From the NCBI RefSeq assembly GCF_016695175.1, contig NZ_CP068023.1, positions 484,501 to 548,500 on the forward strand: DNA of 64,000 nucleotides. Direction: 5' to 3'. This DNA comes from Pseudoalteromonas sp. GCY (lineage in GTDB: Bacteria; Pseudomonadota; Gammaproteobacteria; Enterobacterales; Alteromonadaceae). Under the pieces are notes generated by a model. It saw nothing but the letters and a program-made list of their open reading frames with translations. It was not told the origin of the DNA and made no database searches. A program made the translations under genes and the position numbers. This document shows, one piece after another, positions 39,486-48,722 of the stretch; positions within the stretch are counted from its first letter, which is position 1; each line of letters starts with the position of its first letter.

Positions 39486-39817
39486 TACAATAATACCTCG
39501 TCCATCCATTTGAAATAAGCTAAGTTGCCGCTGGTGACGTCCACGACTTGAATTTCTGGGACATCATAACTGTGTAAGTCGCGAATAGCGGCCATCACTT
39601 GCTCTAGTTTTTCGGATTTTGTCTTGATTAACAGCTTGGTCTCTTGTGCATGTTCAACCTGACCTTCCCAAACATAAATAGATTCCACTGCCGGGATTAG
39701 GTTCACACAAGCTGCAAGTTTTTGCGTTACAAGTTGCGTTGCAATCTTACGCGCTTCTGCAACCGAATCGCATGTAGATAAGACGAGTTTATATCTTACG
39801 CCCATTGCCATTTCCAT
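39485..39817 (-). CDS. cutA: CutA-family divalent-cation tolerance protein
   Basis: This 110-residue small trimeric protein shows CutA hallmarks: TQKLAACVNLIPAVESIYVWEG, ETKLLIKTK and HSYDVPEIQVVDVTSGN. It is associated with metal tolerance; its exact biochemical role is unsettled. It sits directly upstream of dsbD, a common pairing in gammaproteobacteria. Alternative starts at internal methionines (MAMG) are possible. Confidence 0.95.
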   Translation of the reverse strand: MEMAMGVRYKLVLSTCDSVAEARKIATQLVTQKLAACVNLIPAVESIYVWEGQVEHAQETKLLIKTKSEKLEQVMAAIRDLHSYDVPEIQVVDVTSGNLAYFKWMDEVLL

Positions 39818-39934
39818 TTTAGGGTTAGTAATGGCATCTTAGCGGATAGCTCCTCTTTTCTAAAGCGTCTTACTTGTATCGCTTGAATTAAGACCTTTGC
39901 ACCCATATTTATCTTTCGTAGATTTGGAGAAAGT

Positions 39935-40447
39935 ATGTTTAGATTCTTATTTATTTTATTTATCGCTATTCCGATTATTGAAATTGCTTTGCTGATCCAA
40001 GTCAGCGAGGTGATAGGCGGTTTTGCTACCATTGCGCTTGTAATTGGTACCGCCATTTTAGGGGCAAGACTGGTTAAACAGCAGGGTCTTGGCGCTTATG
40101 TCAACGTACAGCAACAGATGTCTCGTGGGCAATTGCCTGCACAAGATTTATTTACCGGTTTGTGTGTGATCATTGCCGGTGTGCTATTGATGACGCCTGG
40201 GATCATGACCGATGTATTAGGTTTTTTACTGTTAACCCCAGCCGTTAGAAAAAGGCTGGCGCAGTCGCTTTTAGCTCATGCCACCGTAAGAGTGCAAACA
40301 GGCATGCACTCAGGTCAGTCACCGTTTGCTAATCAATCACGCGACGGGCGTGCGGAGCAGCAGGAAGAAATTAGAGATCCATTTAAAAATCAATCGGGTA
40401 GAAATTCTTCAACAACGATTGAAGGTGAATACGAAAGAAAAGACTAA
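39935..40447 (+). CDS. fxsA: FxsA-family inner membrane protein
   Basis: The 170-residue protein has three to four membrane segments in the first 110 residues with the family blocks FIAIPIIEIALLIQV, GTAILGARLVKQQG and LLMTPGIMTDVLGFLLL. A polar glutamine/arginine-rich tail follows. FxsA in E. coli counteracts phage exclusion when overproduced; its normal role is unclear. It precedes groESL exactly as in E. coli. Confidence 0.94.
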   Translation: MFRFLFILFIAIPIIEIALLIQVSEVIGGFATIALVIGTAILGARLVKQQGLGAYVNVQQQMSRGQLPAQDLFTGLCVIIAGVLLMTPGIMTDVLGFLLLTPAVRKRLAQSLLAHATVRVQTGMHSGQSPFANQSRDGRAEQQEEIRDPFKNQSGRNSSTTIEGEYERKD

Positions 40448-40465
40448 ATTTTTTTGGTTTTTTCT

Positions 40466-40492
40466 CTTGGGTTTTAATTTGCCCATCCCCAT
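40466..40492 (+). promoter_or_regulatory. putative heat-shock (RpoH) promoter of groESL
   Basis: CTTGGG at 40466-40471 and CCCCAT at 40487-40492 are separated by 15 bases, matching the sigma-32 consensus CTTGAA - CCCCAT reasonably well. It lies about 110 bases upstream of groES, as expected for a heat-shock operon. Confidence 0.6.
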
Positions 40493-40603
40493 AAATGAAA
40501 GCAATTAAAATTGCGTGTGTTAACCACAACCTGTGGATGTAACACCGCCTTAAAAAAGCATTATTTCTGTCATTGTTCAGAAACTGTTAGGAGAACTATA
40601 TAA

Positions 40604-40891
40604 ATGAACATTCGTCCTTTACATGATCGCGTCATTGTTAAGCGTCTTGAAGAAGAAACAAAGTCAGCTGGCGGCATTGTGTTAACTGGTTCTGCAGCTG
40701 AAAAGTCTTCACGTGGTGAAGTGGTTGCAGTAGGCAACGGCCGCGTGTTGGACAATGGTGAAACTAAAGCACTACAAGTAAAAGCGGGCGACACAGTGTT
40801 GTTCGGCTCTTACATCGAAAAAACTGAAAAGATCGAAGGTCAAGAGTATCTGATCATGCGCGAAGATAACATCTTAGGCATCGTAGAATAA
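40604..40891 (+). CDS. groS: co-chaperonin GroES
   Basis: A standard 95-residue GroES with the mobile-loop segment [19 protein letters not shown], which contacts GroEL, and the [12 protein letters not shown]-terminus. It caps the GroEL cavity during ATP-driven folding. AGGAG lies upstream, and groEL follows after 50 bases in the same operon. Confidence 0.99.
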   Translation: MNIRPLHDRVIVKRLEEETKSAGGIVLTGSAAEKSSRGEVVAVGNGRVLDNGETKALQVKAGDTVLFGSYIEKTEKIEGQEYLIMREDNILGIVE

Positions 40892-40905
40892 TTAATACTT
40901 TTTAG

Positions 40906-42671
<1,766 letters not shown>

Positions 42672-42869
42672 AAAGCGTCATCATTTTTGGGGTATAAAAT
42701 GGGGTATTGATTAAACAACCTGCTTTGTGCTGTTTCACACAAATAGACTAGTAGCAACATGCTTAGGTGGGCTAACTAACCGATGTATAACAACCATAAA
42801 ATCCAACACAATATGCTAAAGTAAAATAGGAATACTGCCGATACTAAGGCTGTACAAAAAGGAGCTTTT

Positions 42870-43499
42870 ATGACTATTCATTTTAATATCCATTCGGCGT
42901 CAACAACGAATGCGCCAACATCAACATCTACACAACCGCTTGCTGCGCCCGTAAAAAAGGAACCAGAACCAAATCAGGTTAAAGATACCAAAGAGAAACA
43001 AGTATCTGACGAGTCTGTGTCTATTGCTGCATTTACAGGTGATGCGCCGAGCAGTTCACCATACAGCGCTCTACTTAATCCTGAGGGCTTTGATTTTGAG
43101 AATATGTCTATCAATGAATTTAAAGGTATTGTTGATGCAATTCGAACGTTGGAGTCTGATATGGCACGCTCGAGTGGGTATACGGGGAGCTTACGTGACA
43201 CATTTTGGGATGATGTAATGGGGGTGAAAGGTTCTTTAGATGGTGTCAATTTTGAGGAAAAAGGTTTCAAGCCTGACGAAAAAATAAATATTATCGACTT
43301 CTTTGTAGATCATGTAGAAGGCGCGGCGCAAATGGAAAAAGAGAACTACCGCTCATTTCATGGTGTGTTGGGTAATGCTCAAAAGAAACAGCAAACAGTT
43401 GCTAAAATCACTTCAGAATCTTTTCTCCAAGAGTATCAAGAGAAGGTGATCAATTTCCTAAAAAGCCAAGAAACTAAACTTGTTGATACGCAGGCTTAA
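42870..43499 (+). CDS. orphan protein with Ser/Thr/Pro-rich N-terminus
   Basis: The 209-residue soluble protein has a disordered N-terminal third rich in Ser, Thr, Pro and Lys (about 9-50), without a signal peptide. A mostly helical, acidic remainder follows (FENMSINEFKGIVDAIRTLESDMA, later EKINIIDFFVDHVEGAAQMEKENYRSF). AAAAGGAGC precedes the ATG with good spacing, so it is likely a real gene. I do not recognise the family. It lies between the two copies of the groEL-tail repeat and is not obviously tied to either neighbour. Confidence 0.7.
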   Translation: MTIHFNIHSASTTNAPTSTSTQPLAAPVKKEPEPNQVKDTKEKQVSDESVSIAAFTGDAPSSSPYSALLNPEGFDFENMSINEFKGIVDAIRTLESDMARSSGYTGSLRDTFWDDVMGVKGSLDGVNFEEKGFKPDEKINIIDFFVDHVEGAAQMEKENYRSFHGVLGNAQKKQQTVAKITSESFLQEYQEKVINFLKSQETKLVDTQA

Positions 43500-43518
43500 T
43501 TAGCCTGCGTAATATAAA

Positions 43519-43995
43519 TTAATTCTCGCGGTATTCGTAACGTACACCGCCACGTATACTTGTACCGCCACCGTTGTTTTTCAGAGTTAATCTATAGCTG
43601 CCACGAGGAAGGTATCTTCCGATATGAGTACCTCGATCAATTTCTCTATCATCACGGTATAAAATTAATTCCATATCATGGCCATCATAGTTTCTTTCTA
43701 TTGTGAAAAAGTAAGAATTACAAGTACCGCCAAAGCTTGAAAAATTGGTAAGAGTAATTTCTTGATCTACTTTAGCACTTGCATACTTTGTATATTTATA
43801 GGTCTCGCAGCGTCCCCATTCAGCATTTAATTCAGCGGCTCTTTGATTTACGTCTAGTTCGCCACTTTCAGAACGGTCTAGCAGCTCAGCCATAGTAATA
43901 CCTTCAGCTTTAGCGACCGCTTCAGCTCTTTGAACTAATCCACCTTCGACTTGAGCATAAGATATAGTAGAAGTGCTAACCAATGTCGCTAACAT
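43519..43995 (-). CDS. secreted orphan protein, uncertain start
   Basis: The 158-residue product from the first ATG begins with a hydrophobic stretch ending SYAQ, which reads as the second half of a signal peptide. The basic part that should precede it (FKSQVTKS) is encoded in frame upstream but has no ATG, GTG or TTG, so the native start may be lost or non-canonical. The mature part is beta-rich with two cysteines (GRCETYKY, GGTCNSYFF) and ends in a domain resembling PPC-like beta-sandwiches (MELILYRDDREIDRG, LPRGSYRLTLKNNGGG). Function unknown. Confidence 0.6.
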   Translation of the reverse strand: MLATLVSTSTISYAQVEGGLVQRAEAVAKAEGITMAELLDRSESGELDVNQRAAELNAEWGRCETYKYTKYASAKVDQEITLTNFSSFGGTCNSYFFTIERNYDGHDMELILYRDDREIDRGTHIGRYLPRGSYRLTLKNNGGGTSIRGGVRYEYREN

Positions 43996-44311
43996 AAGTG
44001 ATTTTGTAACTTGACTCTTGAAAGCTTTTTCTCAGAATCAAACTCGGAGAAAATTTTAATTTATCTATGTTCCTATTACAATACAAGGTAGTTCGAAATT
44101 TACTTCTAATTATATGATTGCCAGTATCATAACAATTTGTTATTAAATAATTTATATTGAATTGCTTCAGAGCCTTAGAGTTGTTGTTAGCGCGCTATTG
44201 ATATAGGTAACTGGTTGAAAATAAATAAATTCATCCTTTATTTCACCCGAGGGGTATCGCCACTTTCTCCCATGTAAAATAGTTTAATAGATACAAAGGC
44301 TTGAGTTCTAG
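43996..44311. other. non-coding interval
   Basis: About 316 AT-rich bases with no supportable gene. The part nearest 43996 should carry the promoter of the secreted orphan. A GGGGTAT motif at 44251-44257 matches the pair found after groEL. Confidence 0.4.
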
Positions 44312-44406
44312 ATGGGTGGCATGATGTAGTAAAAATCGGTCCAAATCGCTTTTTAGAAAAACCCTAACACATTGATGTTAGGTTTTTTTTGTGTCTGAAA
44401 TTTGCT
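44312..44406 (+). repeat. direct repeat, copy 2: decayed groEL 3' end plus terminator
   Basis: ATGGGTGGCATGATGTA and a stop are followed by diverged sequence, then GAAAAACCCTAACA, TTGATGTTAGG, a T-run and AATTTGCT, in the same order as the end of groEL. The terminator still folds (44363-44382, T8). No groEL coding sequence precedes it. Confidence 0.8.
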
Positions 44407-44598
44407 TCAACCTCATTGAATGAAATTAACGTTACAGAAAGTGAGTCAACATTCGGCAATGCAACGTTAAAACATGATGTTGTGTCGTCAGAAGTAAATG
44501 TATATAATTTTTCTTCTTTTTGTAAATTTTCGCACGTAGAGGCGAAAGTAAGATTAGAATGTCCGGTGAAAAGTACTGCAAAAAGCGTAGCTAAATAA
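44406..44598 (-). pseudogene. fragment of a secreted protein gene, cut at both ends
   Basis: The minus strand encodes a signal-peptide-like stretch (YLATLFAVLFTGHSNLTFAS) followed by about 45 residues (CENLQKEEKLYTFTSDDTT, then CFNVALPNVDSLSVTLIS) that resemble the start of a PPC-type beta-sandwich. Its 5' end is interrupted by the insertion sequence, which now supplies the ATG from its inverted repeat. Its 3' end runs into the groEL-tail repeat. It is best read as a gene remnant rather than a working 82-residue protein. Confidence 0.55.
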
Positions 44599-44686
44599 CC
44601 TGAGCTGCGCATAAGAAATTGAACTAAATGCCCTTGTGGTGATCAGATCTTTCGACCAAGAAACATAAGATTACCAAGGCAAGGGC

Positions 44687-45510
44687 ATGAATAACTTAGA
44701 TGCAATTTACATAGATGTCGATGATTTTTGTTTATTGTTTGAACCTCAATGGCTTAAACATCTAATGGAATTGGGTGAAAAGCAACGCATAAAACCTTTC
44801 CGCCTAGCTTCTAGCGAAGTTATGACTATTTTGATTGCTTTTCATCAATCGGGTTTTCGCGACTTTAAAACCTACTACACCAAATTTGTTTGCCAGTATT
44901 GGAGACATTATTTTCCCGATTTAGTCAGTTATACACACATGTTAAAATTGCTTCAGGCCACGTTAGCCGATCTGTGTAGCTACTTAAAGCTGTGCTTTGA
45001 TAAACCAACTGGTATAGCTTTGATAGATTCAACTTCACTTAAGGTTTGTAACAACATGCGTATTCCTCGCCACCAAGTTTTCGAAGGCGAAGCCAAACGA
45101 AGCAAGGGTCAATGGGCTGGCTTTATGGCTTTAAACTTCACCTCATCATGAATGACGAAGGTGGTTTATTAGCCGTAAAAGTAACCGCTGGGAATGTTGA
45201 TGATAGAAAGCCTGTGCTAGATATGGTCGATAATGTTACAGGTAGTTTATATGCTGATAAAGGCTATGTATCTGCAAACCTAAAGGCGGAACTTGCCGAG
45301 CAAGGTATTGATTTCATTATAGGTCAACGAAGTAATATGAAACGTCAGCCAATATCATCTTGGGATAAAGCGATGTTATCAAAGCGTTTCATCATTGAGA
45401 CTGTTTTCGACCAGCTAAAAAATATGGCTCAAATAGAGCATACAAGGCACCGAAGCTGCATTTCATTTATGGTTAATTTAATGGCTGGATTAATTGCCTG
45501 CACCTTTTAG
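44687..45510 (+). pseudogene. IS982-family transposase, frameshifted
   Basis: The first frame (44687-45151) carries the N-terminal domain and the first catalytic region (ALIDSTSLKVCNNMRI). The rest, from GWLYGFKLHL to HTRHRSCISFMVNLMAG with the conserved IIETVFDQLKN glutamate, is in the next frame (to 45510). Adding one base in GGTCAATGG near 45108 restores the expected KGSMGWLYGFKLHL, so a single-base deletion explains the break. IS982 transposases are normally one reading frame; programmed frameshifting is unlikely here. Confidence 0.85.
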
Positions 45511-45515
45511 ACTAA

Positions 45516-45544
45516 AAAGCCGAGTATAAAAGTGACTCGGCTTT
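45516..45544 (+). terminator. hairpin after transposase
   Basis: AAAGCCGAGT and ACTCGGCTTT form a perfect 10-bp stem with a 9-base loop, inside the insertion sequence and just past the transposase stop. Confidence 0.7.
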
Positions 45545-45597
45545 GATTCTTATGCAGATCTGAGGCTAGTTAGCTCATTCCTTATCCAGACCTCAGG

Positions 45598-46533
45598 TTA
45601 GTTACAAACTAGCGATGCCTGCTCTTGGCCTTTGTTATTTTTTGTTATAACAATACGACAGTCTTTAATTTTTGTGGTACCACCTCCACCACCAGAACCT
45701 GGGTTGTATATGGGCACGCCCCGATCTTCCATCCTGCTTAGCCATTCGGTGAGCCACTTCATGTTACCAGCGGTTTCCTCATTTAATGCTCTGTCTTTGG
45801 CCCAAAGTCTAACCCCTAAGACGCCATCACCAATAGGAATAATCTGGCCTTGCTTATCGAGTGCTTTCATGAGACTTCCCTCTACGGCTACACCTGCTCC
45901 ATTAGTTGTGAGCAAATCCAACTTCACCCAAGCATTGGTGCCATCTTTAAAATTTATTACCAACACAGGTTTCAGGTTTAAGCCTAGTGATGTTAACCCA
46001 ATATCTAGACCCAGATCAGCTTTTAGCTGTTTTAGTTGTGTATGAATGAGAGTGAATTGATTTTTAACCTTTTTGTCTGTTTTAATCCGAGTGGCAATTT
46101 TACTTATGAAGTTGTGCTCGGGTAAGGCAATTTGAAATGCACTTTCAAATTCCTCGTCGACGAGTAACGTGATCTCAGCTGTTCGTTTACGGAGCACCTC
46201 TACAGTCTTTTGAACTTCGATTAGTTTTTCTTTGAGTTGCTGTGACATAACCGATTCTGGCCCGTGATATTCAATACTAAATGCGTGGTACTTATCAGGT
46301 GCAGTTACTTCATCAGTACTTAGGTCTAAAACAGATTTATAAAGTGTTATTTTAGGTGATGAGTGAACGAGATCTACAACATATACCCGCTCGCCTTCAT
46401 AGCGAGTGACTTCTTCTACTAGTTTTTGCGAGCGCTCAGGACTACAAGCATTACATAGTATTGTTCTTTCAGCATGTACATAAGTGCTGCACAGACTCAT
46501 GATTAACACACTAAGATATAAGAAATATTTCAT
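45598..46533 (-). CDS. secreted protein of unknown function
   Basis: The 311-residue product has a signal peptide (KYFLYLSVLIMSLC...YVHA) followed directly by a CxxC pair (ILCNACSPE). A mixed alpha/beta region includes a helical stretch around 100-140, and a glycine run (GSGGGGG) lies near the C-terminus before a short tail with Cys. ATG 46533 is chosen, with AGGA 11 bases upstream; the TTG at 46542 is less likely. The stop codon abuts the right end of the insertion sequence, so the C-terminal residues could have been altered by the insertion. I do not recognise a family. Confidence 0.7.
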   Translation of the reverse strand: MKYFLYLSVLIMSLCSTYVHAERTILCNACSPERSQKLVEEVTRYEGERVYVVDLVHSSPKITLYKSVLDLSTDEVTAPDKYHAFSIEYHGPESVMSQQLKEKLIEVQKTVEVLRKRTAEITLLVDEEFESAFQIALPEHNFISKIATRIKTDKKVKNQFTLIHTQLKQLKADLGLDIGLTSLGLNLKPVLVINFKDGTNAWVKLDLLTTNGAGVAVEGSLMKALDKQGQIIPIGDGVLGVRLWAKDRALNEETAGNMKWLTEWLSRMEDRGVPIYNPGSGGGGGTTKIKDCRIVITKNNKGQEQASLVCN

Positions 46534-47144
46534 TTGAAACAATGTCCTTTTGTGTTTCTAAAAAGTGTATTTTGATTGTTTTTTTGTGAATGTCAATGGT
46601 GGGCGGATTTATCATGCAGAATAAATAGCAGTGGTTTGATGGGGGATAAAAGAGCGTAGAGATGAAGGTGACTCGTTGAAAAACGGTTTAAACCGATCCG
46701 CTCAGCCGCCAATAGCCTTAAGCTATTACGGTTAAGTTGAAACTACTCGATTGCTTATAGTCGTAAAGATACTGCTTTGATTACATCCGTTTGAGAACGA
46801 TTTACCTTAACCTCGGTCTTACTAACTATAAGCTGACTTGAACGCTGTCAGAGTAGCAAAGAGTAGCAACTTGCGCGCTGGCAATTGTGATTCCTTAAGA
46901 GTGCTTTAACTTTGTTTTTAATAGCCCCGAAAACCTACATTGCTTTTGAGAAAGCACTTATCTAGGGTGAAATAGTATTAGTGAACTTAGTTTTTCATTC
47001 AGTTAGCTAACTAACTTCTGTGTACAGCTTTAGGTTGGTTATGTAAATGTAGTCAAATGTCACACTGCGTAAAAGGGTGTGATCTTGCTTTACTTCGCAC
47101 AATGAAGGAGTAAGGTGATGGTAGAGTTTGAAGGAGATCCAAAG
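46534..47144. other. non-coding interval with short palindromes
   Basis: About 610 bases without a supportable gene. It contains CGGTTTAAACCG (perfect, near 46684), AATAGC-CTTAA-GCTATT, and a spaced pair GCTTATAGT / ACTATAAGC about 75 bases apart. Promoters for the flanking divergent genes must also lie here. Confidence 0.4.
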
Positions 47145-47627
47145 ATGAAAACACAAATTGCAATACTTGCTTTATTTATGACTCCCTTGTTTGTCAATGC
47201 AGGTGAGGTCGCTGTGACTTGGAAGGACTTTAAAGAGTATCGCGATGTTAAACCAGGTAATGAAACGCGAGGTTCATTTCATAAACGGGTTGAAAAGCAA
47301 CTGCAGAAACACCTAGAAGAATTAGCGACTAAATTACCCGAGGGCTACAAGCTCGCAATTACCTTTGATGAGATAGACCTTGCTGGTGATGTTCATTACG
47401 GTACCACTGATATTCGGGTGATTAAACCAATCCATTTCCCCCGTTTTGAAATTAGCTACAAGTTAACAGATAAGTCTGGTAAAACCATCGCAGAGGAAAA
47501 TGGCGTGACGTTAAAAGATATGTCGTTCATGGATAGAATAAAAAGAGGCATGGACGAATCTTTTTATTATGAAAAGCGTCTTTTAACTGACTGGTTTGAA
47601 GATGACTTGATGAAGAAAGCTAGTTGA
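47145..47627 (+). CDS. DUF3016-family periplasmic protein
   Basis: The 160-residue protein has a signal peptide ending FVNA and the DUF3016 pattern: VAVTWKDFKEYRDVKPGN, LATKLPEGYKLAITFDEIDLAGD, then FPRFEISYKLTDKSGK and LKDMSFMDRI. The family is widespread in Shewanella, Pseudoalteromonas and relatives and has no known function. ATG 47145 has AAGGAG eight bases upstream and gives a proper signal peptide; ATG 47118 also has a good site but would add an acidic leader. It is monocistronic. Confidence 0.85.
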   Translation: MKTQIAILALFMTPLFVNAGEVAVTWKDFKEYRDVKPGNETRGSFHKRVEKQLQKHLEELATKLPEGYKLAITFDEIDLAGDVHYGTTDIRVIKPIHFPRFEISYKLTDKSGKTIAEENGVTLKDMSFMDRIKRGMDESFYYEKRLLTDWFEDDLMKKAS

Positions 47628-47652
47628 GTTGATCAACAGTTATGGTGACCTT

Positions 47653-47690
47653 GATGAGAGCGCCGAGATTGGGCATTCTCATCTTCTTTT
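47653..47690 (+). terminator. possible terminator after DUF3016 gene
   Basis: GATGAGA and TCTCATC can pair across a 17-base interval, followed by TTCTTTT. It lies 26 bases after the stop codon. The rest of the interval to 47935 shows no gene. Confidence 0.4.
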
Positions 47691-47935
47691 AGCTGAATAT
47701 TAGTAAGTTAGATGAGTGCTACTACTTGTACTCTATTGTGGGAATTTTTAGTTTTATACCTCAAAATATTTTGCCTACCTCAAATACATGTTACTGTTCT
47801 TTGGAGTTGTGAAAAGTTCTAATCGTAACTCACTACTTATTTCGTACTTAGGTTGGATGCTTTTATAAGCACCTAAGCTGAACTAAAGTCATAACAATCC
47901 AATTGTTACGGTTTTATTATTTTGTTGTGATTTTG

Positions 47936-47966
47936 TTGACTTTTTTATTTCAGAATGTATATTCTG
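47936..47966 (+). promoter_or_regulatory. tetR promoter with operator palindrome
   Basis: TTGACT (47936) and TATATT (47958) form -35 and -10 boxes with a 16-base spacer. The palindrome CAGAATGTATATTCTG (47951-47966) covers the -10 box. The same half-sites recur before the exporter gene, so this is a likely autoregulatory operator. Confidence 0.7.
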
Positions 47967-47981
47967 TTTTTTGAGGAGCCT

Positions 47982-48566
47982 ATGGGAAGAACGCGAGAGT
48001 TTAATGTCGATAAAGCATTGGAACAAGCGACAATCCTGTTTTGGAAGCAAGGGTATAGGAATACTTCCATGGAACAGTTAGTCACTTGTACTGGTGTTAG
48101 TCGGTACGGGTTTTACCAAGAATTTGGTAATAAAAAGGAATTGTTTCAACGCTGTTTGCAGGAGTATTCTCTGCGTAAAATTGGACCTGGGCTTAAGCGT
48201 TTAAGTGCAAGCGATGGCAGCTTGGCAGACTTAACTGCATTTTTTAACTTGTATAGTCAAAACATTGCAGCGCATGGTGCTAATGGCTGCTTGATTTGTA
48301 ATACGGCCACAGAAGTGGGTGAGTCCGACCCTGATATGAATTCAGCGGTGCAACAGGTCTACAGTGCGTTGAGTGCGCAGTTTCGAGATTTCATTGAAAA
48401 AGCGCAAGCGCAAGGTGAGATTCGCAAAGAGATTGATGCAAACAGTTTGAGCTTTTGTTTACTTGGTGTGCTTCAAGGTGTAGCCGTGATGGCAAAAGGA
48501 GATTTCCATCGTGAAACTCTGAGACATTACTTAACTACGATTTTTGACATGATGGCGCAGAAGTAA
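47982..48566 (+). CDS. TetR-family transcriptional regulator
   Basis: The 194-residue repressor has an N-terminal helix-turn-helix (FWKQGYRNTSMEQLVTCTGVSRYGFYQEFGNKKELF) and an AcrR/NemR-like ligand domain with GCLICNTATEVG. I start it at ATG 47982 (MGRTREF), directly behind GAGGAG, rather than at 47955, which would place codons inside the operator. It probably represses itself and the exporter-halogenase-isonitrile operon, because the same 16-base palindrome precedes both. The inducer may be the pathway product. Confidence 0.9.
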   Translation: MGRTREFNVDKALEQATILFWKQGYRNTSMEQLVTCTGVSRYGFYQEFGNKKELFQRCLQEYSLRKIGPGLKRLSASDGSLADLTAFFNLYSQNIAAHGANGCLICNTATEVGESDPDMNSAVQQVYSALSAQFRDFIEKAQAQGEIRKEIDANSLSFCLLGVLQGVAVMAKGDFHRETLRHYLTTIFDMMAQK

Positions 48567-48689
48567 CGAAAGATAATACGTCGTGATAAAGATTTGAATT
48601 GAGTGATCAGTAAAGATTACCCAAAGCGTTTGCTTAATTGCTAGAAGTGATCGTGAAGAAAAGCTTTTAGCTATTTTTTTATTTTATAT

Positions 48690-48705
48690 CAGAATGGTTG
48701 TTCTG
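48690..48705 (+). promoter_or_regulatory. second operator palindrome, before the exporter operon
   Basis: CAGAATGGTTGTTCTG shares the CAGAA...TTCTG half-sites and the 16-base length with the tetR operator. It lies 17 bases before the exporter start codon, within an AT-rich promoter-like stretch. Confidence 0.7.
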
Positions 48706-48722
48706 TTATTTAAGGAGAGACA

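Larger units (their letters stand above)
44599..45598 (+). mobile_element. IS982-family insertion sequence, about 1000 bp
   Basis: The ends are imperfect inverted repeats of roughly 30 bp: left ACCTGAGCTGCGCATAAG from 44599, and the complement of the right end reads ACCTGAGGTCTGGATAAG ending at 45598. The terminal ACC, total length and single transposase fit the IS982 family. No clear target duplication flanks it, so the copy is probably old or its edges have been rearranged. The last base of the element is also the first base of the complement of the stop codon (TTA at 45598-45600) of the next minus-strand gene. Confidence 0.82.

Noticed and set aside
42689..42707. Paired GGGGTAT motifs as definite integrase arm sites
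   Set aside because: Three short matches in AT-rich DNA are suggestive only; no integrase is present, so I keep them as supporting context and not as annotated attachment sites.
44364..44612. 82-residue minus-strand frame with a signal-peptide-like start, considered as an intact gene
   Set aside because: Its ATG comes from the inverted repeat of the insertion sequence and its last codons are the groEL-tail repeat, so only the middle is original coding sequence.
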